DNA from: SIG307 sp964609025
GTDB lineage: Bacteria; Bacillota; Clostridia; Lachnospirales; Lachnospiraceae
DNA: 64,000 nt
Assembly: GCA_964609025.1 (NCBI GenBank)
Contig: CAZSQM010000017.1
Coordinates: forward strand, 1 to 64,000
Direction of reading: 5' to 3'
In this document: positions 18,802-27,515 of the stretch, in pieces
Position numbering within the stretch: position 1 is the stretch's first letter
How the letters are laid out: each line of letters begins with the position of its first letter
Translations under genes and position numbers: made by a program
Notes under the pieces: model-generated
Seen by the model: only the letters and a program-made list of their open reading frames with translations
Told to the model about the DNA's origin: nothing
Database searches by the model: none

Positions 18802-19014
18802 ATGTACCCAAGAATCCGAAATCTAAGAGAAGACCACGATATGAACCAGACACAAATTGCCAAAACACTCGGTATGTCACAGACCGGATATTCCAAATAT
18901 GAAACCGGTGAAAACGATATTCCAACCGGTATCTTAATCAAGCTTGCACGCTTTTACAATACAAGTGTTGATTACCTTCTTGGCGAAACAAACGAGAAAC
19001 GAAGATATCCGTAA
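18802..19014 (+). CDS. Small XRE-family HTH regulator
   Basis: A 70-residue protein consisting of one helix-turn-helix domain: LREDHDMNQTQIAKTLGMSQ, then GYSKYETGENDIPTGILIKL and DYLLGETNEK. AAAGGAGGT precedes the ATG. It is a DNA-binding repressor by family. It diverges from the HsdR_N-like gene and could regulate it, which is inference from position. Confidence 0.88.
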   Translation: MYPRIRNLREDHDMNQTQIAKTLGMSQTGYSKYETGENDIPTGILIKLARFYNTSVDYLLGETNEKRRYP

Positions 19015-19137
19015 GCTCTCCTGCTCTCTATTATACTTGTCTATAAACAGCACAAGGCGCCGCCGCACACACGTACGGCAACGCCCTTTTTCATGCCCTC
19101 ATGCCAAACTCATTTATAACAGCGGAACTTCATAAAA

Positions 19138-19340
19138 GGGAACTGTTTTTCGAACATTGTGCAGGATGTTAGACTTTCTTATTACTCCGCAAGTTATCAG
19201 CAACAATTCAGACAGGATGTCTGAATGAGGCGACACGGTACACGGATGTACCGCCCCGCCGGTTGCGTCACTTTTTCTTACACTTACCGGAGTAATTAGA
19301 AAGACTTACATCCGGAACACGAGAGAAAACTCTTCCTTTC
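19138..19340. repeat. Imperfect inverted-repeat element (MITE-like or structured RNA)
   Basis: Within the 534-base gene-free stretch 19015-19548, bases 19164-19189 and 19288-19313 form a 26-base inverted repeat with three mismatches. A weaker extension of the repeat runs outward to about 19138 and 19340. Between the arms lie two further short hairpins, CAGACAGGATGTCTG and GGTACACGGATGTACC. No open reading frame of interest is seen. It could be a non-autonomous transposable element or a branched structured RNA; target-site duplications were not found. Confidence 0.6.
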
Positions 19341-19361
19341 TGCAAAGTTCCGTAACTTTTA

Positions 19362-19494
19362 CGTTCAGGCCGTGCTCCGCACTCACCCATGACCTCGCGA
19401 TATCATCGCTCGGTCGTGGGCGCGTTCGCATGACTGCGCAACGGTGTAGGAACAAGTTCCTACCGTTTGCTCGCATGCTCACTTTGCCTTCACG
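19362..19494. repeat. Terminator-adjacent palindromic element, copy B
   Basis: Shares with copies A and C the core TCGGTCGTGGGCGCGTTCGC followed by ATGAC, and the right end GCATGCTCACTTTGCCTTCACG. The variable hairpin here pairs GGTAGGAACTTGTTCCTAC-type sequence around 19440-19470. Its right end abuts the serA terminator tail. Confidence 0.75.
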
Positions 19495-19496
19495 CA

Positions 19497-19532
19497 GAAA
19501 GGGCTACCTCAGTTCACTGCGGCAGCCCTTTG
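19497..19532 (-). terminator. Intrinsic terminator of serA
   Basis: On the minus strand: AAAGGGCTGCCGCAGT, short loop, ACTGAGGTAGCCCTTT, a long hairpin ending in a short T-run. It lies 17 bases after the serA stop. Confidence 0.8.
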
Positions 19533-19548
19533 CTGTTTTTCTATATTC

Positions 19549-20727
19549 TTACAGTACACGTACCTTTAATACGCCATCAATTGCATTTAACTTAGAAACC
19601 AGACCGTCAGCGACCTCGGTTACAACATCAAGCACGGTGTAGGCAAACTCGCCTCTGCTCTTATTCACCATGTTCTCAATGTTGATGTTCTCAGCCGAGA
19701 AAACACCGGTGAACTGGGTGAGCATATTCGGAATGTTTTTGTGACAAATCGTCACACGGGCTGCCGTCTTGCAGACACCTGCGTCGCATGCCGGATAGTT
19801 TACGGAGTTAACGATATTACCGTTCTCAATGTACTCTCTGATTTCGTTTACTGCCATAACTGCACAGTTATCCTCGGACTCTTCCGTGGAAGCACCAAGG
19901 TGCGGAATAGCGATAACGCCTGCCATGCCTGCACTCTTCGCATTCGGGAAGTCGGTTACATACTTTGCAACCTTACCGGAAGCAAGTGCCTCCTCCATTG
20001 CCTCGTCGTCCACCAGAAGATCTCTTGCAAAGTTCAGAACGATAACGCCGTCCTTCATCATTGCAATGGTGTCCTTGTTAATCATCTTCTTTGTATTGAC
20101 GCTCGGGTCCTCGTTCTCGACAAGCGGGGTATGTACGGAAATGTAATCACATACAGAGAAGATTTCCTCGCGGGTCTTTACACGATGAACCGCACTGGAA
20201 ATGTTCCATGCCGCATCCACGGAAAGATACGGGTCACAACCGTATACCTCCATGCCAAGGCTGACAGCCGCATTGGCAAGCGGTCCGCCGATTGCGCCGA
20301 GACCGATGATACCAAGCTTCTTACCCTTGATTTCCTTACCGGCAAACTTTGCCTTGCCCTTTTCTACGAGCTTTGCAACGTTCTCGTCATCCTTTACGGT
20401 CTGTACCCAGTTGATACCGCCGACGATATCTCTGGAAGCCATTAACATTCCTGCGATTGCAAGCTCCTTTACACCGTTTGCGTTAGCGCCCGGCGTATTG
20501 AACACAACAATACCCTGCTCCGCGCACTTTGCAAGAGGAATATTGTTAACGCCTGCGCCTGCTCTTGCTACGCAAAGCAGCTTATCGGAAAACTCCATCT
20601 CGTGCATCACTGCGGAACGGACTAAGAAAGCCTCTGCCTCCGCTGCATTCTCTGTCTTTGCATAGTCGGCCGTAAAATTATTAAGACCTACTGCTGCGAT
20701 TGGATTTAAGCAATGATACTGGTACAT
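19549..20727 (-). CDS. serA: D-3-phosphoglycerate dehydrogenase
   Basis: A 392-residue enzyme of the D-isomer 2-hydroxyacid dehydrogenase family. The NAD-binding motif is GIIGLGAIGGPLANAA; active-site surroundings RAGAGVNNIPL and IPHLGASTEESEDNCA are present. A C-terminal ACT-like domain (NIENMVNKSRGEFAYTVLDV) suggests feedback control by serine. It oxidises 3-phosphoglycerate, the first step of serine synthesis. It lies 83 bases downstream of serC and ends at an intrinsic terminator. AGGAGGG precedes the ATG. Confidence 0.95.
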   Translation of the reverse strand: MYQYHCLNPIAAVGLNNFTADYAKTENAAEAEAFLVRSAVMHEMEFSDKLLCVARAGAGVNNIPLAKCAEQGIVVFNTPGANANGVKELAIAGMLMASRDIVGGINWVQTVKDDENVAKLVEKGKAKFAGKEIKGKKLGIIGLGAIGGPLANAAVSLGMEVYGCDPYLSVDAAWNISSAVHRVKTREEIFSVCDYISVHTPLVENEDPSVNTKKMINKDTIAMMKDGVIVLNFARDLLVDDEAMEEALASGKVAKYVTDFPNAKSAGMAGVIAIPHLGASTEESEDNCAVMAVNEIREYIENGNIVNSVNYPACDAGVCKTAARVTICHKNIPNMLTQFTGVFSAENINIENMVNKSRGEFAYTVLDVVTEVADGLVSKLNAIDGVLKVRVL

Positions 20728-20810
20728 GATTCCCTCCTGATATTTTTATTTACTTATACCACCACCGAAATCGCTTCGATGGCATGGCATCACTAAAGGA
20801 AGTTCTTCCT

Positions 20811-21893
20811 TTAAAGATTTTCAGCCTCGAACTTCTTCATGAACTCAACCAGAGCCTCTACACCTGCCTTCGGCATCGCGTTGTAGATGCTTGCGCGCAT
20901 ACCGCCTACGGTTCTGTGACCCTTTAAGTTTTCAAAGCCTGCTGCCTTTGCTTCCTTAACAAACTTTGCGTCTAACTCTTCGTTTCCGGTTACAAACGGA
21001 ACATTCATCAGAGAACGGTCTTCCTTACGAACGGTTCCCTTGAACAGCTTGCTCTCGTCAAGGTAATCATAGAGAATCTTTGCCTTCTCCTCGTTCAGCT
21101 TCTTCATAGCCTCTAAGCCGCCCATCTTCTTGAGCCACTTGAATACCTTGCCGCAGATGTAAATGCCGTATGCCGGCGGCGTATTGTAAAGAGATGCGTT
21201 GTCTGCATGAATCTTATACTTTAACATGGTAGGAGTGCCCGGAAGCGTATCCTCGGTAATCAAATCCTCACGGATAATTACGATAACAACGCCTGCCGGT
21301 CCGATATTCTTCTGCACACCGCCGTAGATTACGCCATACTTGGTTACGTCTACCGGCTCAGAGAGGAAACAGGAAGAAACGTCCGCTACAAGAGTCTTGC
21401 CCTTCGTATTCGGAAGAGTCTTAAACTTTGTACCGTAAATCGTGTTGTTTTCGCAGATATATACATAATCGGCATCCTCGCTAATCGGGAGGTCGGAGCA
21501 ATCCGGTATGTAAGAAAACGTCTTGTCGGCAGAAGATGCGATTGCATTTGCCTTACCGTAAATCTGTGCTTCCTGATATGCCTTCTTTGCCCACTGACCG
21601 GTGATGATGTAGTCAGCCACTCTGTTCTTCATCAGGTTCATCGGAATCATGGCAAACTGCTGGGAAGCGCCGCCCTGTAAAAACAATACCTTATAGTTGT
21701 CCGGAATGTTCATCAGCTCTCTTAAATCTTTTTCAGCGGTCTGGATAATCTCCTCGTATGCCTTGGAACGATGGCTCATCTCCATCACGGACATGCCGGT
21801 TCCCTTATAATCCAGCATCTCCTCTGCCGCTTCCTTTAATACCTCTTCCGGTAACACTGCCGGACCTGCGGAAAAATTATACACTCTTCCCAT
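20811..21893 (-). CDS. serC: Phosphoserine aminotransferase
   Basis: A 360-residue class V PLP-dependent aminotransferase starting MGRVYNFSAGPAVLPEEVL, the usual SerC N-terminus. Motifs LFLQGGASQQFAMIPMNL and YGGVQKNIGPAG (with the PLP lysine) are intact. It converts 3-phosphohydroxypyruvate to phosphoserine. The ATG at 21893 has GGAGGA upstream; a longer frame to 21938 is not supported. A consensus promoter lies directly upstream, making serC-serA an independent operon. Confidence 0.96.
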   Translation of the reverse strand: MGRVYNFSAGPAVLPEEVLKEAAEEMLDYKGTGMSVMEMSHRSKAYEEIIQTAEKDLRELMNIPDNYKVLFLQGGASQQFAMIPMNLMKNRVADYIITGQWAKKAYQEAQIYGKANAIASSADKTFSYIPDCSDLPISEDADYVYICENNTIYGTKFKTLPNTKGKTLVADVSSCFLSEPVDVTKYGVIYGGVQKNIGPAGVVIVIIREDLITEDTLPGTPTMLKYKIHADNASLYNTPPAYGIYICGKVFKWLKKMGGLEAMKKLNEEKAKILYDYLDESKLFKGTVRKEDRSLMNVPFVTGNEELDAKFVKEAKAAGFENLKGHRTVGGMRASIYNAMPKAGVEALVEFMKKFEAENL

Positions 21894-21937
21894 TTTCTTC
21901 CTCCATTCTGCTGCTTCTGCAACAAATAATTTTCTCA

Positions 21938-21966
21938 ATTATAATGCAAATGACATCTTGTGTCAA
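21938..21966 (-). promoter_or_regulatory. Promoter of serC-serA
   Basis: On the minus strand TTGACA (21966-21961), 17-base spacer, TATAAT (21943-21938): a perfect consensus housekeeping promoter about 45 bases before the serC start. Confidence 0.85.
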
Positions 21967-22024
21967 GGGCAAACGCGCTCCATGCGGTCTGCATAACCCT
22001 CGCGGGGTTACGACAAGACCGGAC

Positions 22025-23701
22025 TTACTTGTTTTCTAAATCCTCTTCGGAAAAGGCCTCCGCAATCGGCGCCCCCGGCGCAACCATCGGCCAAACCTTT
22101 TCATCGCTGTCAATGCGGCAGTCAATGACAAACGGTCCCTTTGCCGCAAAGGCTTTCCGAATTGCCTCATCAAGCTCCTCACGGGTCGTAACGGTCATCC
22201 CTTCCGCCCCCATGCCTTCCGCTACTTTGACGAAGTCCACACCGTCCTGAAGAGTCGTATTAGAATAACGCTTCCCGTAAAACAGCGTCTGCCACTGGCG
22301 TACCATACCGAGCACATGATTGTTAATCACCACTTGAATAATCGGAATCTGATTTCTCGCAGCGGAAGCCAGTTCGTTGATATTCATACGGAAACAGCCG
22401 TCGCCGGCAATATTGATGACGCGCTTTTTCGGCATACCGGTCTTCGCTCCCATTGCGGCACCGAAGCCATAGCCCATTGTTCCCAGACCGCCGGATGTAA
22501 GCAGGGTACGCGGCTTTTTAAAGGAGTAAAACTGTGCCGCCCACATCTGATGCTGTCCGACCTCCGTGACAATGATTGCATCTCCCTTGGTAGCCTCATA
22601 CAGACGGCGTACCACATACGGACCGGAAAGCCCCTCCGGGATACGGAGCGGGTACTTTTCCTTGTATTCCATAATATGAGCAAGCCATTCCTTATTTGAC
22701 TTTTCCTCAATACGCTTATTAAGTACCTTTAAAACTTCTTTTATGTCGCCGATCACAGACCCGTCCGTCGCAATATTTTTATTGATTTCCGCCGGATCAA
22801 TATCAATTTGCAATATCTTTGCCTCTCTGGCAAACTTCTTTGTATTTCCCGTGACGCGGTCGGAAAAACGCACACCGATTGCAATCAGCAAATCGCATTC
22901 CGTCACGGCATAGTTGGACGTCTTCGTACCGTGCATACCGATCATTCCGGTATAATTCTTTGCTGTTCCGTCGTAAGCACCCTTTCCCATTAACGTATCC
23001 GCCACCGGTGCGTCTACCTTCTGCACAAACTCGGCAAGCTCCCTGCTGGCATCGGAAATTACCGCGCCGCCGCCAACCAAAATCATCGGGCGTTCCGACT
23101 TGCGGATTAACTTTACGGCTTTCTCCACATCTTCTTCCGTAATCGTGTCCTTCACCCGCTTCGCAGGCTCCGGCTTTACCGGCTCATATTCGCACATTGC
23201 CGCCGTAACATCCTTTGTAATATCCACCAGTACCGGCCCCGGTCTTCCGCTCTGCGCGATTTCAAACGCACGGCGGATGGTTGCCGCAAGCTTTGTAATA
23301 TCCTTTACAATAAAACTATGCTTCGTAATCGGCATTACAACACCGGCAATATCGATTTCCTGAAAGCTGTCCTTGCCAAGCAGTGAAACGCCTACATTAC
23401 AGGTAATCGCGACCACCGGAACCGAATCCATGTACGCCGTTGCGATTCCCGTAACCAGATTCGTCGCGCCCGGGCCGCTGGTTGCCATACAGACACCAAC
23501 CTTGCCCGTGGCACGGGCATAACCGTCTGCCGCATGTGCCGCTCCCTGCTCGTGGGAAGTCAGTATATGGTGAATCCTGTCGCTGTAATGATAAAGAGCA
23601 TCATAAATATTTAATATTGCACCGCCGGGATAGCCGAATACGGTGTCTACTCCCTGCTCCAACAGACATTCCATTACAATCTGTGAACCGTTTAATTCCA
23701 T
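22025..23701 (-). CDS. ilvB: Acetolactate synthase, large (catalytic) subunit
   Basis: A 558-residue ThDP-dependent enzyme. It has the catalytic glutamate motif TSHEQGAAHAADGYARATG, the FAD/ThDP region MIGMHGTKTSNYAVTECDLL and the metal-binding motif NIAGDGCFRMNINELASAARN. It condenses two pyruvates (or pyruvate with 2-oxobutyrate) in branched-chain amino acid synthesis. It is downstream of ilvD with a 28-base gap, so both form one operon. No small regulatory subunit (ilvN) is present in the window. AAAAGGAG precedes the ATG. Confidence 0.95.
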   Translation of the reverse strand: MELNGSQIVMECLLEQGVDTVFGYPGGAILNIYDALYHYSDRIHHILTSHEQGAAHAADGYARATGKVGVCMATSGPGATNLVTGIATAYMDSVPVVAITCNVGVSLLGKDSFQEIDIAGVVMPITKHSFIVKDITKLAATIRRAFEIAQSGRPGPVLVDITKDVTAAMCEYEPVKPEPAKRVKDTITEEDVEKAVKLIRKSERPMILVGGGAVISDASRELAEFVQKVDAPVADTLMGKGAYDGTAKNYTGMIGMHGTKTSNYAVTECDLLIAIGVRFSDRVTGNTKKFAREAKILQIDIDPAEINKNIATDGSVIGDIKEVLKVLNKRIEEKSNKEWLAHIMEYKEKYPLRIPEGLSGPYVVRRLYEATKGDAIIVTEVGQHQMWAAQFYSFKKPRTLLTSGGLGTMGYGFGAAMGAKTGMPKKRVINIAGDGCFRMNINELASAARNQIPIIQVVINNHVLGMVRQWQTLFYGKRYSNTTLQDGVDFVKVAEGMGAEGMTVTTREELDEAIRKAFAAKGPFVIDCRIDSDEKVWPMVAPGAPIAEAFSEEDLENK

Positions 23702-23729
23702 TGCTGCACTCCTTTTACTCTATGTCGCT

Positions 23730-25394
23730 TTACTTATTTTCCAGTACGGCACCCTTGCTTGCGGAAGATACTAAAGAAGCGTATCTTGCAAGATAACCCG
23801 TGGTGACTTTCGGCTCTCTCGGCTGCCACTTTGCGCGCCGTGCCGCCATTTCCTCATCGCTGACCTTCACATTAATCGTATTGGCATTGATATCAATCTG
23901 TATCAAATCGCCTTCCTCGACCAATGCAATCGGACCGCCTACCGCTGCCTCCGGGCAGACATGACCGATGGAAGCGCCTCGGCTTGCGCCGGAAAATCTG
24001 CCGTCGGTAATGAGCGCCACCGTAGAGCCAAGCCCCATGCCTGCGATTGCAGAGGTCGGATTAAGCATCTCTCTCATGCCCGGGCCGCCCTTCGGACCTT
24101 CGTAACGGATAACAACGACATCCCCGGCCTGAATCTTTCCTCCGAGAATTGCCGCAATGGCATCCTCCTCACAATCAAACACACGCGCCGGTCCCTCATG
24201 CTTGAGCATCTCCGGCACCACCGCAGAACGCTTTACCACACAGGAATCCGGTGCAAGATTGCCCTTTAATACCGCAATTCCGCCGGTTTCGCTGTACGGC
24301 TGTTCCACCGGGCGGATAATCTCCGGATTTGTATTCTTGACCGGTGCAATATTCTCTCCTACGGTCTTTCCGGTTACGGTCAGACAATCTAAGTTCAGTA
24401 ACGACTTCTTGCTTAATTCATTCATCACCGCATAGACGCCGCCTGCTTCGTTCAATTCTTCGATGTAAGCGTGGCCTGCCGGTGCGAGGTGGCATAAATT
24501 CGGGGTCTTCGCGCTGATTGCATTCGCAATATCCACGTTCAGTTCCACGCCCGCCTCATGTGCGATTGCCGGAAGGTGCAGCATACTGTTTGTTGAGCAT
24601 CCAAGCGCCATATCTACCGTCAGGGCATTCATAAACGCCTTTTCGGTCATAATGTCACGCGGACGGATATTCTTCTCTAACAGCTCCATAATCTTCATTC
24701 CGGCATGCTTTGCAAGACGGATACGTTCGGAATAAACCGCAGGAATCGTACCGTTTCCCTGTAATCCCATACCGAGCGCCTCGGTCAGACAGTTCATGGA
24801 GTTTGCCGTATACATACCGGAACAGGAACCGCAGGTCGGACATACCTTTTCTACATAATAATCCAATTCCTCATCGCTCATCTTCCCTGCCGCATGTGCG
24901 CCGACTGCCTCAAACATACTGGAAAGACTGGTCTTATCCCCGTGTACATGTCCGGCTAACATCGGACCGCCGCTGACGAAAATCGTCGGCACATTAATGC
25001 GTGCTGCCGCCATCAAAAGACCCGGTACGTTTTTATCACAATTCGGAACCATGACAAGCGCGTCAAACTGGTGCGCCAACGCCATTGCTTCCGTTGAATC
25101 CGCAATTAAATCTCTCGTTACAAGGGAATACTTCATTCCGATGTGCCCCATTGCGATTCCGTCGCAGACCGCAATCGCAGGAAAGACCCTCGGCACGCCG
25201 CCTGCCATTGCCACGCCAAGCTTCACCGCTTCGACAATTTTATCCAGATTCATGTGCCCCGGTACAATCTCATTATACGAGCTGACAATACCGATTAGCG
25301 GCTTATCCATTTCTTCCTTTGTAAGACCAAGTGCGTTGAACAAGGACCGGTGCGGAGCCTGTGTTGCGCCTTTTTTCACTGCGTCACTCTTCAT
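23730..25394 (-). CDS. ilvD: Dihydroxy-acid dehydratase
   Basis: A 554-residue Fe-S dehydratase. Cysteines of the cluster are seen in MVPNCDKNVPG and VCPTCGSCSGMYTANSMNC; TDGRFSGASRGASIGHVCPE is the conserved C-terminal motif. It dehydrates 2,3-dihydroxy-isovalerate and -methylvalerate in valine and isoleucine synthesis. The ATG at 25394 (MKSDAVKKG) has AAAGGTGG upstream; a GTG four codons earlier overlaps the site. A strong promoter lies about 95 bases upstream. Confidence 0.96.
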   Translation of the reverse strand: MKSDAVKKGATQAPHRSLFNALGLTKEEMDKPLIGIVSSYNEIVPGHMNLDKIVEAVKLGVAMAGGVPRVFPAIAVCDGIAMGHIGMKYSLVTRDLIADSTEAMALAHQFDALVMVPNCDKNVPGLLMAAARINVPTIFVSGGPMLAGHVHGDKTSLSSMFEAVGAHAAGKMSDEELDYYVEKVCPTCGSCSGMYTANSMNCLTEALGMGLQGNGTIPAVYSERIRLAKHAGMKIMELLEKNIRPRDIMTEKAFMNALTVDMALGCSTNSMLHLPAIAHEAGVELNVDIANAISAKTPNLCHLAPAGHAYIEELNEAGGVYAVMNELSKKSLLNLDCLTVTGKTVGENIAPVKNTNPEIIRPVEQPYSETGGIAVLKGNLAPDSCVVKRSAVVPEMLKHEGPARVFDCEEDAIAAILGGKIQAGDVVVIRYEGPKGGPGMREMLNPTSAIAGMGLGSTVALITDGRFSGASRGASIGHVCPEAAVGGPIALVEEGDLIQIDINANTINVKVSDEEMAARRAKWQPREPKVTTGYLARYASLVSSASKGAVLENK

Positions 25395-25489
25395 AAGTAA
25401 TTCCACCTTTCTCCTGATTTATTTCTGATTTCTGCGGCCAGACACCGCAAATTATCGCTTTATCGTGCTAAAGTCGCAATTTTCTACTT

Positions 25490-25518
25490 AGTATAACAGA
25501 CCCTCGCCGAAAAGTCAA
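25490..25518 (-). promoter_or_regulatory. Promoter of ilvD-ilvB
   Basis: On the minus strand TTGACT (25518-25513), 17-base spacer, TATACT (25495-25490). The leader to ilvD is about 90 bases; I saw no terminator or leader peptide rich in Ile, Val or Leu in it. Confidence 0.8.
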
Positions 25519-25539
25519 TAGCCGCAGGGACACCGGCGC

Positions 25540-26718
25540 CTATTTCGCCCGTTTCCCGCCGAAGAGAATTCCGGCCACAAGCAAAACCGGAAGCGCTAAC
25601 GCCGCTAGAATCCCAAGCCGCAGATTATCTTCCGCCATGCCGGACACCCAACCCACCAGTGCGGGACCCGCAGCACAGCCCAAATCGCCCGCCAAGGCCA
25701 GAAGTGCAAACAGTGCGGTTCCGCCCCGCGCTATTTTTGCGGAAGCAAGGCTGAATGTTCCCGGCCACAAAAGTCCCACGGAAAAACCGCAAAGCCCGCA
25801 CCCGGCAAGTCCGAGCCACGGAAGCGGCGACAATGCGATAAGCAGATAGCTTCCGATACAAAGAATACCGCTAAATAACAACGCCTTCGGCAGATTGATT
25901 TTTTCTCCCCGTTTACTATATATTACGCGGGAAGTTCCCATCATGACCGCAAACAGCATCGTCCCCGTCAGGTCGCCTAATGTTTTGCCGATATGCAGCC
26001 CTTTCTCCGCTAAGGCGGAGGCCCACTGGCTGACCGCCATTTCACTGCCGCCCGCGCATACCATTAGAAGCGCCATCATCCAAAACGCCTTATTCGTAAG
26101 CAATTCCCTGACGGACATTCCCGTTTCGCCGTCCTGCAAAAGCCTTGCAATCGGCACCCTCGTAAACACAAGTGCATTCACAAGGGGAATTACCGCCCAT
26201 AAAAACGCGAGTATTTTCCAGTGTTCAATCCCGACCGTTACGAAAAAGAGCGTGGACAGGAGCACAACCCCAACCTGTCCCCAGCAATAAAAGGAATGCA
26301 GCAGACTCATCGCCGCCTCCTTGTTCTCGCTCGGACATGCCTCCACCATAGGGCTGATTAACACCTCAATCAGACCTCCTCCGAGCGCATAAACCACGAC
26401 TGCAGTCAAAAGCCCCGCAAAGGCTGTCGGAAACACCTCCGGCAGCACCGCCAGTAAAACCAGTCCTGCCGCCGAAAGCAGATGCGCCGCAACGGCAGAC
26501 GCCCGATAGCCGATTTTATCAATTACCACCGCAGACGCAAGGTCAACCGCAAGCTGCAGGAAAAAATTGAAGGTGACAAGGAAGGTAAGCTGCGCAATCG
26601 AAAGCCCATACGCGTCCTGAAAGGTCAAAAACAAAAGCGGTGCGAAATTATTGACAATCGCCTGTACAATATAGCCCGTGAAACATGCGTACATGGTACG
26701 CCGGTATTTTGGATTCAT
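25540..26718 (-). CDS. MFS transporter
   Basis: A 392-residue membrane protein with about 12 hydrophobic segments in two halves, of the major facilitator superfamily. The motif-A-like loop is weak (VVIDKIGYRASAVAAHL between segments 2 and 3). The substrate is unknown. The start is the ATG at 26718 (MNPKYRRTMYACFTGY) with GAGGAA upstream. It diverges from the TetR gene; the TetR operators lie between them, so control of this gene is possible but unproven. Confidence 0.82.
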   Translation of the reverse strand: MNPKYRRTMYACFTGYIVQAIVNNFAPLLFLTFQDAYGLSIAQLTFLVTFNFFLQLAVDLASAVVIDKIGYRASAVAAHLLSAAGLVLLAVLPEVFPTAFAGLLTAVVVYALGGGLIEVLISPMVEACPSENKEAAMSLLHSFYCWGQVGVVLLSTLFFVTVGIEHWKILAFLWAVIPLVNALVFTRVPIARLLQDGETGMSVRELLTNKAFWMMALLMVCAGGSEMAVSQWASALAEKGLHIGKTLGDLTGTMLFAVMMGTSRVIYSKRGEKINLPKALLFSGILCIGSYLLIALSPLPWLGLAGCGLCGFSVGLLWPGTFSLASAKIARGGTALFALLALAGDLGCAAGPALVGWVSGMAEDNLRLGILAALALPVLLVAGILFGGKRAK

Positions 26719-26822
26719 TCTTTTTCCTCGCTGCTCTCCGAAAGATTTGAGGTAAATTTTAGCATACTTCGGCAAGGAACGCAAGAACTTCACTTACGTC
26801 GTTTCCGATGTGATAAAAGGGA

Positions 26823-26873
26823 TTGACTCATTTGGTCAATTGTAGTATTATCATAATTGACCAGTTTGGTCAA
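26823..26873 (+). promoter_or_regulatory. TetR-gene promoter with two operator palindromes
   Basis: TTGACT (26823-26828), 17-base spacer, TATTAT (26846-26851) form the promoter. A 17-base perfect palindrome, TTGACCA-gtt-TGGTCAA, spans 26857-26873 over the likely start of transcription. A second, imperfect copy, TTGACTC-att-TGGTCAA, spans 26823-26839 over the -35. The copies are 34 bases apart. The layout suggests autorepression of the TetR-ABC operon. Confidence 0.8.
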
Positions 26874-26884
26874 CGGAGGTGAAC

Positions 26885-27502
26885 ATGAACGGGAAATTCT
26901 ACGATTTACCCCAGGAAAAGCAACATACCATTATCAATGCAGCCCTGCACGTTTTTGCAAAATATGATTACAGAAAGGCCTCCACCGATGAAATCGCTGC
27001 CCTCGCGGGAATCTCAAAAGGCCTGCTTTTTCATTATTTTACGAATAAAAAGGGACTGTACCTTTTTCTGTATCAATACGCGACCGATTTCTTCATAAAG
27101 GAGATGAGCAGGCTGCATGATTACACGGAAACCGATTTTTTCCGCCTGTTAGTCAACGCACAGATGTGCAAGCTCGCCGTACTTTCAAAGCATCCGGATA
27201 TTCTGCTGTTTATGATACAGGCCTATTTTGAGGAAAGTCCCGCCGTAAAAAACGAAATCGATAAAAGCTTCGGTGCGATTGTTTCCGACAGCAGCCGCCG
27301 ATTTTTGGAACGTGCGGACGCGAGCAAACTGAAGGAGGACATCTCCGCGGAAAAGCTGTTAAACATCATTCTCTGGATGTCGGAGGGATTTATGCGGACA
27401 AGAACGCCCGAACAGCTTGCGGATTTGCCAAAACTCAACGAAGAATTTCTGGAACACATCGAACTTCTGCGCAGACAGGTCTACAAACCTGAATTTATTT
27501 AG
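26885..27502 (+). CDS. TetR/AcrR family regulator
   Basis: A 205-residue regulator. The N-terminal HTH reads TIINAALHVFAKYDYRKAST, then DEIAALAGISKGLLFHYFTN and KKGLYLFLY, the classic TetR arrangement; the rest is a helical ligand domain. The ATG at 26885 (MNGKFYD) has GGAGG five bases upstream; a GTG two codons earlier overlaps the site. Paired operators in its promoter suggest autoregulation. It heads an operon with the two ABC genes that follow. Confidence 0.92.
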   Translation: MNGKFYDLPQEKQHTIINAALHVFAKYDYRKASTDEIAALAGISKGLLFHYFTNKKGLYLFLYQYATDFFIKEMSRLHDYTETDFFRLLVNAQMCKLAVLSKHPDILLFMIQAYFEESPAVKNEIDKSFGAIVSDSSRRFLERADASKLKEDISAEKLLNIILWMSEGFMRTRTPEQLADLPKLNEEFLEHIELLRRQVYKPEFI

Positions 27503-27515
27503 AAAGGATGATTTT

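Noticed and set aside
19741..20665. Several plus-strand frames of 100-230 codons opposite serA
   Set aside because: They overlap serA completely, and none has recognisable motifs or its own ribosome site.
21975..22020. Hairpin between ilvB and serC as a terminator
   Set aside because: ATAACCCTCGCGGGGTTAC folds well but no T-run follows on either strand, so termination is doubtful.
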